DNA of 64,000 nt from Lepidurus packardi (taxonomy: Eukaryota; Arthropoda; Branchiopoda; Notostraca; Triopsidae), in assembly GCA_023053545.1 (NCBI GenBank), contig JAKZAN010000065.1, forward strand, positions 62,001-126,000, written 5' to 3'. How positions within the stretch are numbered: position 1 is the stretch's first letter; the number at the start of each line of letters is the position of its first letter. The notes below the pieces were generated by a model that searched no databases, was not told the origin of the DNA, and was given only the letters and a program-made list of their open reading frames with translations. Position numbers and translations under genes: made by a program. Shown here one piece after another: positions 19,510 to 31,080 of this stretch.

Positions 19510-22500
19510 CCTTTCTTACTGAATTAATTCCTTACGGAATGAATTAATTCCCTACGGACTTAATTAATTCATTTCGGACTGAATTAATTCCCTACGGACC
19601 TAATTAATTCATTTCGGACTGAATTAATTCCTTACGGACTGAATTAATTCCTTACGGACTGAATTAGTACCTTACGGACTGAATTAATTCTTTATGATTG
19701 ATTGAATTCCTTACTTACTGAATTAGTTAGTTACGGATTGAATTAATTCCTTACGGACTGATTTAATTAATTACGGACTGAATTAACTACTTACGGACTG
19801 TATTAATTCTTTACGGACTGAATTATTTCCTTACGGACTTAATTAATTCCTGACGGACTTAATTAATTCCTGACGTACTGAATTAATTCCTTACGGACTG
19901 AATTAATTCCTTACGGACTGAATTAATTCCTTGTGGACTGAAATAATTGCTTACGGACTGAATTAATTCCTTACGGACTGAATCAAATCCTTACGGACTG
20001 AATTAATTCTTTACGGACTGAATTAATTCCTTACGGACTGAATTAATTCCTTACGGACTGAACTAATTCCTTACGGACGGAATTAATTTCTTACGGACTG
20101 AATTAATTCATTACGGACTTAATTAAATCCTTACCGACTTAATAAATTCCTTACGGAATGAATTAATTCCTTACGGACTGAATTAATTCTTTATGATTGA
20201 ATGAATTCCTTACTTACTGAATTAGTTAGTTACGGACTGAATTAATTCCTTACGGACTGAATAAATTAATTACGGACTGAATTAACTACTTACGGACTGA
20301 ATTAATCCTTTACTTACTGAATAAATTCCTTGGGGACTGAATTAATTCCTTACGGACTTAATTAATTCATTACGGACTGAATTAATTCTTTAGGATTGAT
20401 TGAATTCCATTCTTACTGAATTAATTCCTTACGGACTGAATTAATTCCTTTCGGATTTAATTAATTCCTTACGGACTTAATTAATTCCTTACGGACTTAA
20501 TTAATTCCTTACGGACTTGATAAATTCCTTACGGACTTAATTAATTCCTTACGGACTGAATTAATTCCTTACGGACTGAATTAATTCCTTACGGACTGAA
20601 CTAATTGCTTACGGACGGAATTAATTTCTTACGGACTGAATTAATTCATTACGGACTTAATTAAATCCTCACCGACTTAATTATTTCCTTACGGAATTAA
20701 TTAATTCCTTACGGACTGAATTAATTCTTTATGATTGAATGAATTCCTTACTTACTGAATTACTTTGTTACGGACTGAATTAATTCCTTACGGACTGAAT
20801 TAATTAATTACGGACTTAATTATTTCCTTACGGACTTAATTATTTCCTTACGGAATGAATTAATTCCTTACGGAATGAACAAATTAGTTACGGACTTATT
20901 TAATTCCTTACGGACTGAACAAATTCCTTACGGAATTAATTAATTCCTTACGGACTGAACAAATTCCTTACGGACTTAATAAATTCCTTACGGAATGAAT
21001 TAATTCCTTACGGACTGAATTAATTCTTTACGGACTGAATTAATTCATTACGGACTGAATTAATTCCTTACGGACTTAATTAATTCCTTACGGACTGAAC
21101 ATATTCCTTACGGACTTAATTAACTCCTTACGGACTTAATTAATTCTTTACGGACTGAATTAATTCCTTACGGACTGAATTAATTTTTTACGGACTTAAT
21201 TAATTCCTTACGGACTGAATTAATTCCTTACGGATTTACTTAATTCCTTACGGACTGAATTAATTCCTTACGGACTGAATTAATTCTTTACGGACTGAAG
21301 TAATTCATTACGGACTTAATTAATTCCTTACGGACAGAATTAATTCTTTAGGATTGATTGAATTCCTTTCTTACTGAATTAATTCCTTACGGAATGAATT
21401 AATTCCCTACGGACTTAATTAATTCATTTCGGACTGAATTAATTCCCTACGGACCTAATTAATTCATTTCGGACTGAATTAATTCCTTACGGACTGAATT
21501 AATTCCTTACGGACTGAATTAGTACCTTACGGACTGAATTAATTCTTTATGATTGATTGAATTCCTTACTTACTGAATTAGTTAGTTACGGATTGAATTA
21601 ATTCCTTACGGACTGATTTAATTAATTACGGACTGAATTAACTACTTACGGACTGTATTAATTCTTTACGGACTGAATTATTTCCTTACGGACTTAATTA
21701 ATTCCTTACGGACTTAATTAATTCCTGACGTACTGAATTAATTCCTTACGGACTGAATTAATTCCTTACGGACTGAATTAATTCCTTGTGGACTGAAATA
21801 ATTGCTTACGGACTGAATTAATTCCTTACGGACTGAATCAAATCCTTACGGACTGAATTAATTCTTTACGGACTGAATTAATTCCTTACGGACTGAATTA
21901 ATTCCTTACGGACTGAACTAATTCCTTACGGACGGAATTAATTTCTTACGGACTGAATTAATTCATTACGGACTTAATTAAATCCTTACCGACTTAATAA
22001 ATTCCTTACGGAATGAATTAATTCCTTACGGACTGAATTAATTCTTTATGATTGAATGAATTCCTTACTTACTGAATTAGTTAGTTACGGACTGAATTAA
22101 TTCCTTACGGACTGAATAAATTAATTACGGACTGAATTAACTACTTACGGACTGAATTAATCCTTTACTTACTGAATAAATTCCTTGGGGACTGAATTAA
22201 TTCCTTACGGACTTAATTAATTCATTACGGACTGAATTAATTCTTTAGGATTGATTGAATTCCATTCTTACTGAATTAATTCCTTACGGACTGAATTAAT
22301 TCCTTTCGGATTTAATTAATTCCTTACGGACTTAATTAATTCCTTACGGACTTAATTAATTCCTTACGGACTTGATAAATTCCTTACGGACTTAATTAAT
22401 TCTTTACGGACTGAATTAATTCCTTACGGACTGAATTAATTCCTTACGGACTGAACTAATTGCTTACGGACGGAATTAATTTCTTACGGACTGAATTAAT

Positions 22501-24776
22501 TCATTACGGACTTAATTAAATCCTCACCGACTTAATTATTTCCTTACGGAATGAATTAATTCCTTACGGACTGAATTAATTCTTTATGATTGAATGAATT
22601 CCTTACTTACTGAATTACTTTGTTACGGACTGAATTAATTCCTTACGGACTGAATTAATTAATTACGGACTTAATTATTTCCTTACGGACTTAATTATTT
22701 CCTTACGGAATGAATTAATTCCTTACGGAATGAACAAATTCCTTACGGACTTATTTAATTCCTTACGGACTGAACAAATTCCTTACGGAATTAATTAATT
22801 CCTTACGGACTGAACAAATTCCTTACGGACTTAATAAATTCCTTACGGAATGAATTAATTCCTTACGGACTGAATTAATTCTTTACGGACTGAATTAATT
22901 CATTACGGACTGAATTAATTCCTTACGGACTTAATTAATTCCTTACGGACTGAACATATTCCTTACGGACTTAATTAACTCCTTACGGACTTAATTAATT
23001 CTTTACGGACTGAATTAATTCCTTTCGGACTGAATTAATTTTTTACGGACTTAATTAATTCCTTACGGACTGAATTAATTCCTTACGGATTTACTTAATT
23101 CCTTACGGACTGAATTAATTCCTTACGGACTGAATTAATTCTTTACGGGCTGAAGTAATTCATTACGGACTTAATTAATTCCTTACGGACTGAATTAATT
23201 CTTTAGGATTGATTGAATTCCTTTCTTACTGAATTAATTCCTTACGGAATGAATTAATTCCCTACGGACTTAATTAATTCATTTCGGACTGAATTAATTC
23301 CCTACGGACCTAATTAATTCATTTCGGACTGAATTAATTCCTTACGGACTGAATTAATTCCTTACGGACTGAATTAGTACCTTACGGACTGAATTAATTC
23401 TTTATGATTGATTGAATTCCTTACTTACTGAATTAGTTAGTTACGGATTGAATTAATTCCTTACGGACTGATTTAATTAATTACGGACTGAATTAACTAC
23501 TTACGGACTGTATTAATTCTTTACGGACTGAATTATTTCCTTACGGACTTAATTAATTCCTTACGGACTTAATTAATTCCTGACGTACTGAATTAATTCC
23601 TTACGGACTGAATTAATTCCTTACGGACTGAGTTAATTCCTTGTGGGCTGAAATAATTGCTTACGGACTGAATTAATTCCTTACGGACTGAATCAAATCC
23701 TTACGGACTGAATTAATTCTTTACGGACTGAACTAATTCCTTACGGACGGAATTAATTTCTTACGGACTGAATTAATTCATTACGGACTTAATTAAATCC
23801 TTACCGACTTAATAAATTCCTTACGGAATGAATTAATTCCTTACGGACTGAATTAATTATTTATGATTGAATGAATTCCTTACTTACTGAATTAGTTAGT
23901 TACGGACCGAATTAATTCCTTACGGACTGAATAAATTAATTACGGACTGAATTAACTACTTACGGACTGAATTAATCCTTTACTTACTGAATAAATTCCT
24001 TGGGGACTGAATTAATTCCTTACGGACTTAATTAATTCATTACGGACTGAATTAATTCTTTAGGATTGATTGAATTCCATTCTTACTGAATTAATTCCTT
24101 ACGGACTGAATTAATTCCTTTCGGATTTAATTAATTCCTTACGGACTTAATTAATTCCTTACGGACTTAATTAATTCCTTACGGACTTGATAAATTCCTT
24201 ACGGACTTAATTAATTCCTTACGGACTGAATTAATTCCTTACGGACTGAATTAATTAATTACGGACTTAATTATTTCCTTACGGACTTAATTATTTCCTT
24301 ACGGAATGAATTAATTCCTTACGGAATGAACAAATTCCTTACGGACTTATTTAATTCCTTACGGACTGAACAAATTCCTTACGGAATTAATTAATTCCTT
24401 ACGGACTGAACAAATTCCTTACGGACTTAATAAATTCCTTACGGAATGAATTAATTCCTTACGGACTGAATTAATTCTTTACGGACTGAATTAATTCATT
24501 ACGGACTGAATTAATTCCTTACGGACTTAATTAATTCCTTACGGACTGAACATATTCCTTACGGACTTAATTAACTCCTTACGGACTTAATTAATTCTTT
24601 ACGGACTGAATTAATTCCTTACGGACTGAATTAATTCCTTACGGATTTACTTAATTCCTTACGGACTGAATTAATTCCTTACGGACTGAATTAATTCTTT
24701 ACGGGCTGAAGTAATTCATTACGGACTTAATTAATTCCTTACGGACTGAATTAATTCTTTAGGATTGATTGAATTC
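19510..24776 (+). repeat. Higher-order satellite repeat, 1855-bp unit, ~3 units
   Basis: Matched marker positions repeat with the same offset. The EcoRI-site marker followed by a CCTACGG monomer is at 19510, 21365 and 23220. The TTCTTTATGATTGATTG marker is at 19690, 21545 and 23400. The TTCTTTATGATTGAATG marker is at 20189 and 22044. All offsets are 1855 bp. The third unit is shorter: its equivalent marker at 23859 is 1815 bp on (two monomers lost), and the unit ends near 24776. The offset is five bases short of 93 monomers, in line with five 19-bp monomers per unit. Confidence 0.9.
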
Positions 24777-25999
24777 CTTTCTTACTGAATTAATTCCTTA
24801 CGGACTAAATTAGTTCCTTACGGATTTAATTAATTCCTTACGGAATGAATTAATTCCCTACGGACTTAATTAATTCATTTCGGACTGAATTAATTCCCTA
24901 CGGACCTAATTAATTCATTTCGGACTGAATTAATTCCTTACGGACTGAATTAATTCCTTACGGACTGAATTAGTACCTTACGGACTGAATTAATTCTTTA
25001 TGATTGATTGAATTCCTTACTTACTGAATTAGTTAGTTACGGATTGAATTAATTCCTTACGGACTGAATTAATTAATTACGGACTGAATTAACTACTTAC
25101 GGACTGTATTAATTCTTTACGGACTGAATTATTTCCTTACGGACTTAATTAATTCCTTACGGACTTAATTAATTCCTGACGTACTGAATTAATTCCTTAC
25201 GGACTGAATTAGTTCCTTACGGACTGAATTAATTCCTTGTGGACTGAAATAATTGCTTACGGACTGAATTAATTCCTTACGGATTGAATCAAATCCTTAC
25301 GGACTGAATTAATTCTTTACGGACTGAATTAATTCCTTACGGACTGAATTAATTCCTTACGGACTGAACTAATTCCTTACGGACTTAATTAATTCCTTAC
25401 GGACTGCACAAATTCCTTACGGACTTAATAAATTCCTTACGGACTTAATAAATTCCTTACGGACTTAATTAATTCCTTACGGACTGAATTAATTCTTTAG
25501 GATTGATTGAATTCCATTCTTACTGAATTAATTCCTTACGGAATGAATTAATTCCTTACGGATTTAAATAATTCCTTACGGACTTAATTAATTCCTTACG
25601 GACTTAATTAATTCCTTACGGACTTGATAAATTCCTTACGGACTTAATTAATTCCTTACGGACTGAATTAATTCTTTAGGATTGATTGAATTCCTTTCTT
25701 ACTGAATTAATTCCTTATGGACTGAATTAATTCCTTACGGATTTAATTAATTCCTTACGGACTTAATTAATTCGTTGCGGACTGAATTAATTCCTTACGG
25801 ACTGAATTAATTCATTACGGACTGAATTAATTCTTTACGGGCTGAAGTAATTCATTACGGACTTAATTAATTCCTTACGGACTGAATTAATTCTTTAGGA
25901 TTGATTGAATTCCTTTCTTACTGAATTAATTCCTTACGGACTGAATTAATTCCTTATGGATTTAATTAATTCCTTACGGAATTAATTAATTCCTTACGG

Positions 26000-28020
26000 A
26001 CTGAATTAATTAATTACGGACTGAATTAAGTACTTACGGACTGTATTAATTCTTTACGGACTGAATTATTTCCTTACGGACTTAATTAATTCCTTACGGA
26101 CTTAATTAATTCCTGACGTAATGAATTAATTCCTTACGGACTGAATTAATTCCTTACGGACTGAATTAATTCCTTGTAGACTGAAATAATTGCTTACGGA
26201 CTGAATTAATTCCTTACGGACTGAATCAAATCCTTACGGACTGAATTAATTCTTTACGGACTGAATTAATTCCTCAGGGACTGAATTAATTCCTTACGGA
26301 CTGAACTAATTCCTTACGGACTTAATTAATTCCTTACGGACTGCACAAATTCCTTACGGACTTAATAAATTCCTTACGGACTTAATTAATTCCTTACGGA
26401 CTGAATTAATTCTTTAGGATTGATTGAATTCCATTCTTACTGAATTAATTCCTTACGGAATGAATTAATTCCTTACGGATTTAATTAATTCCTTACGGAC
26501 TTAATTAATTCCTTACGGACTTAATTAATTCCTTACGGACTTGATAAATTCCTTACGGACTTAATTAATTCCTTACGGACTGAATTAATTCTTTAGGATT
26601 GATTGAATTCCTTTCTTACTGAATTAATTCCTTATGGACTGAATTAATTCCTTACGGATTTAATTAATTCCTTACGGACTTAATTAATTCCGTAAGGAAT
26701 GAATTAATTAATTACGGACTGAAATAATTCCTTACGGACTGAATTAATTCATTCCGGACTGAATTAATTCTTTACGGGCTGAAGTAATTCATTACGGACC
26801 TAATTAATTCCTTACGGACTGAATTAATTCTTTAGGATTGATTGAATTCCTTTCTTACTGAATTAATTCCTTACGGACTGAATTAATTCCTTATGGATTT
26901 AATTAATTCCTTACGGAATTAATTAATTCCTTACGGACTTAATTAATTCCTTACGGACTTGATAAATTCCTTACGGACTTGATAAATTCCTTACGGACTT
27001 AATTAATTCCTTACGGACTGAATTAATTCTTTAGGATTGATTGAATTCCTTTCTTACTGAATTAATTCCTTATGGACTGAATTAATTCCTTACGGATTTA
27101 ATGAATTCCTTACGGACTTAATTAATTCGTTGCGGACTGAATTAATTCCTTACGGACTGAATTAATTCCTTACGTAATGAATTAATTCAGTCCGTAAAGA
27201 ATTAATTCAGTCCGTAAGGAATTATTTCAGTCCGTAAGGAATTAATTCAGTCCGCAACGGATTTAATTAATTCCTTACGGACTTAATTAATTCGTTGCGG
27301 ACTGAATTAATTCCTTACGGACTGAATTAATTCCTTACGGACTGAATTAATTCTTTACGGACTGAATTAATTCATTACGGACTGAATTAATTTCTTACGG
27401 ACTTAATTAATTCCTTACGGACTGAACAAATTCCTTACGGACTTAATTTTTTTTCCTTTACGGACTGAATTAATTCATTACGGACTTAATTAAATCCTTA
27501 CCGACTTAATTAATTCCTTACGGAATGAATTAATTCCTTACGGACTGAATTAATTCTTTATGATTGAATGAATTCCTTACTTACTGAATTAGTTAGTTAC
27601 GGACTGAATTAATTCCTTACGGACTGAATAAATTAATTACGGACTGAATTAACTACTTACGGACTGAATTAATCCTTTACGGACTGAATAAATTCCTTGG
27701 GGACTGAATTAATTCCTTACGGACTTAATTAATTCATTACGGACTTAATTATTTCCTTACGGAATGAATTAATTCCTTACGGACTGAACAAATTCCTTAC
27801 GGACTGAATTAATTCCTATTGGACTGAATTAATTCTTTACGGACTGAATTAATTCCTTACGGACTGAACATATTCCTTACGGACTTAATTAACTCCTTAC
27901 GGACTTAATTAATTCTTTACGGACTGAATTAATTCCTTACGGATTGAATTAATTTTTTACGGACTTAATTAATTCCTTACGGACTTAATTAATTCCTTAC
28001 GGACTGCACAAATTCCTTAC
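26000..28020 (+). repeat. Duplicated satellite block, copy A (with inverted tracts)
   Basis: A roughly 2-kb stretch that reappears at about 29.1-31.1 kb in the same order. Shared rare markers are a reversed core CCGTAAGGAAT at 26690-26700, the inverted repeat at 27173-27379, and the CCTATTGG monomer at 27815. The offset to copy B is about 3100 bp at the left edge, 3120 at the reversed core and 3060 at the inverted repeat. The drop of 60 bp is three monomers, two of them ACTTGATAAA, present here near 26960-27010 and missing in copy B. Limits are approximate. Confidence 0.8.
27173..27379. repeat. Inverted repeat in satellite, 87-bp arms, one mismatch
   Basis: Left arm 27173-27259 is in the reverse orientation (CAGTCCGTAAGGAATT pattern). 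Right arm 27293-27379 is in the normal array orientation, and the spacer is 33 bp. The arms are reverse complements except for one base in the left arm (ATTATTTCAG where ATTAATTCAG is expected, near 27225). The right arm carries the variant order GTTGCGG, CTTACGG, CTTACGG, CTTTACGG, CATTACGG common elsewhere in the array. The left arm therefore looks like an inverted copy of its neighbour. The structure could form a hairpin or cruciform. Confidence 0.92.
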
Positions 28021-29650
28021 GGACTGAATTAATTCCTTACGGACTGAATTAGTACCTTACGGACTGAATTAATTCTTTATGATTGATTGAATTCCTTACT
28101 TACTGAATTAGTTAGTTACGGATTGAATTAATTCCTTACGGACTGAATTAATTAATTACGGACTGAATTAACTACTTACGGACTGTATTAATTCTTTACG
28201 GACTGAATTATTTCCTTACGGACTTAATTAATTCCTTACGGACTTAATTAATTCCTGACGTACTGAATTAATTCCTTACGGACTGAATTAATTCCTTACG
28301 GACTGAATTAATTCCTTGTAGACTGAAATAATTGCTTACGGACTGAATTAATTCCTTACGGACTGAATCAAATCCTTACGGACTGAATTAATTCTTTACG
28401 GACTGAATTAATTCCTTACGGACTGAATTAATTCCTTACGGACTGAACTATTTCCTTACGGACTTAATTAATTCCTTACGGACTGCACAAATTCCTTACG
28501 GACTTAATAAATTCCTTACGGACTTAATAAATTCCTTACGGACTTAATTAATTCCTTACGGACTGAATTAATTCTTTAGGATTGATTGAATTCCATTCTT
28601 ACTGAATTAATTCCTTACGGAATGAATTAATTCCTTACGGATTTAATTAATTCCTTACGGACTTAATTAATTCCTTACGGACTTAATTAATTCATTACGG
28701 ACTTAATTATTTCCTTACGGAATGAATTAATTCCTTACGGACTGAACAAATTCCTTACGGATTGAATTAATTCCTATTGGACTGAATTAATTCTTTACGG
28801 ACTGAATTAATTCCTTACGGACTGAACATATTCCTTACGGACTTAATTAACTCCTTACGGACTTAATTAATTCTTTACGGACTGAATTAATTCCTTACGG
28901 ATTGAATTAATTTTTTACGGACTTAATTAATTCCTTATGGACTTAATTAATTCCTTACGGACTGCACAAATTCCTTACGGACTGAATTAATTCCTTACGG
29001 ACTGAATTAGTACCTTACGGACTGAATTAATTCTTTATGATTGATTGAATTCCTTACTTACTGAATTAGTTAGCTACGGATTGAATTAATTCCTTACGGA
29101 CTGAATTAATTAATTACGGACTGAATTAACTACTTACGGACTGTATTAATTCTTTACGGACTGAATTATTTCCTTACGGACTTAATTAATTCCTTACGGA
29201 CTTAATTAATTCCTGACGTACTGAATTAATTCCTTACGGACTGAATTAATTCCTTACGGACTGAATTAATTCCTTGTAGACTGAAATAATTGCTTACGGA
29301 CTGAATTAATTCCTTACGGACTGAATCAAATCCTTACGGACTGAATTAATTCTTTACGGACTGAATTAATTCCTTACGGACTGAATTAATTCCTTACGGA
29401 CTGAACTAATTCCTTACGGACTTAATTAATTCCTTACGGACTGCACAAATTCCTTACGGACTTAATAAATTCCTTACGGACTTAATAAATTCCTTACGGA
29501 CTTAATTAATTCCTTACGGACTGAATTAATTCTTTAGGATTGATTGAATTCCATTCTTACTGAATTAATTCCTTACGGAATGAATTAATTCCTTACGGAT
29601 TTAATTAATTCCTTACGGACTTAATTAATTCCTTACGGACTTAATTAATT
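27735..29650 (+). repeat. Tandem higher-order duplication, 958-bp unit
   Basis: Markers repeat exactly 958 bp apart. The TTCATTACGG/ACTTAATTATTTCC pair is at 27735 and 28693, CCTATTGG at 27815 and 28773, TTCTTTATGATTG at 28075 and 29033, and TTCTTTAGG at 28574 and 29532. Differences between the units are few, for example GTTAGTTACGG against GTTAGCTACGG near 28117 and 29075. Two units are present. The second overlaps the left part of duplicated block B, so the two duplications are nested in time. Confidence 0.87.
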
Positions 29651-31080
29651 CCTTACGGACTTGATAAATTCCTTACGGACTTAATTAATTCCTTACGGAC
29701 TGAATTAATTCTTTAGGATTGATTGAATTCCTTTCTTACTGAATTAATTCCTTATGGACTGAATTAATTCCTTACGGATTTAATTAATTCCTTACGGACT
29801 TAATTAATTCCGTAAGGAATGAATTAATTAATTACGGACTGAAATAATTCCTTACGGACTGAATTAATTCATTCCGGACTGAATTAATTCTTTACGAGCT
29901 GAAGTAATTCATTACGGACTTAATTAATTCCTTACGGACTGAATTAATTCTTTAGGATTGATTGAATTCCTTTCTTACTGAATTAATTCCTTACGGACTG
30001 AATTAATTCCTTATGGATTTAATTAATTCCTTACGGAATTAATTAATTCCTTACGGACTTAATTAATTCCTTACGGACTGAATTAATTCTTTAGGATTGA
30101 TTGAATTCCTTTCTTACTGAATTAATTCCTTATGGACTGAATTAATTCCTTACGGATTTAATTAATTCCTTACGGACTTAATTAATTCGTTGCGGACTGA
30201 ATTAATTCCTTACGGACTGAATTAATTCCTTACGTAATGAATTAATTCAGTCCGTAAAGAATTAATTCAGTCCGTAAGGAATTAATTCAGTCCGTAAGGA
30301 ATTAATTCAGTCCGCAACGGATTTAATTAATTCCTTACGGACTTAATTAATTCGTTGCGGACTGAATTAATTCCTTACGGACTGAATTAATTCCTTACGG
30401 ACTGAATTAATTCTTTACGGACTGAATTAATTCATTACGGACTGAATTAATTTCTTACGGACTTAATTAATTCCTTACGGACTGAACAAATTCCTTACGG
30501 ACTTAATTTTTTTTCCTTTACGGACTGAATGAATTCATTACGGACTTAATTAAATCCTTACCGACTTAATTAATTCCTTACGGAATGAATTAATTCCTTA
30601 CGGACTGAATTAATTCTTTATGATTGAATGAATTCCTTACTTACTGAATTAGTTAGTTACGGACTGAATTAATTCCTTACGGACTGAATAAATTAATTAC
30701 GGACTGAATTAACTACTTACGGACTGAATTAATCCTTTACGGACTGAATAAATTCCTTGGGGACTAAATTAATTCCTTACGGACTTAATTAATTCATTAC
30801 GGACTTAATTATTTCCTTACGGAATGAATTAATTCCTTACGGACTGAACAAATTCCTTACGGACTGAATTAATTCCTATTGGACTGAATTAATTCTTTAC
30901 GGACTGAATTAATTCCTTACGGACTGAACATATTCCTTACGGACTTAATTAACTCCTTACGGACTTAATTAATTCTTTACGGACTGAATTAATTCCTTAC
31001 GGATTGAATTAATTTTTTACGGACTTAATTAATTCCTTACGGACTTAATTAATTCCTTACGGACTGCACAAATTCCTTAC
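29100..31080 (+). repeat. Duplicated satellite block, copy B
   Basis: Counterpart of the block at about 26.0-28.0 kb, with the reversed core at 29810-29820, the inverted repeat at 30233-30439 and the CCTATTGG monomer at 30875. It is three monomers shorter than copy A between the first two markers. Its inverted repeat is perfect, whereas copy A has one mismatch, so copy A's substitution arose after the duplication or was corrected here. Limits are approximate. Confidence 0.8.
30233..30439. repeat. Perfect inverted repeat in satellite, 87-bp arms
   Basis: Arms 30233-30319 and 30353-30439 are exact reverse complements with a 33-bp spacer. Pairing stops at once on both sides: at the outer edge A30232 faces G30440, and at the inner edge G30320 faces T30352. 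It is the duplicate of the inverted repeat at 27173-27379 without that copy's mismatch. Survival of a perfect 87-bp palindrome arm implies recent origin or recent correction. Confidence 0.93.

Noticed and set aside
30233-30439. Terminal inverted repeats of a MITE or DNA transposon
   Set aside because: Both arms are ordinary satellite monomers, the spacer is satellite, and no target-site duplication or transposon-like interior is present.
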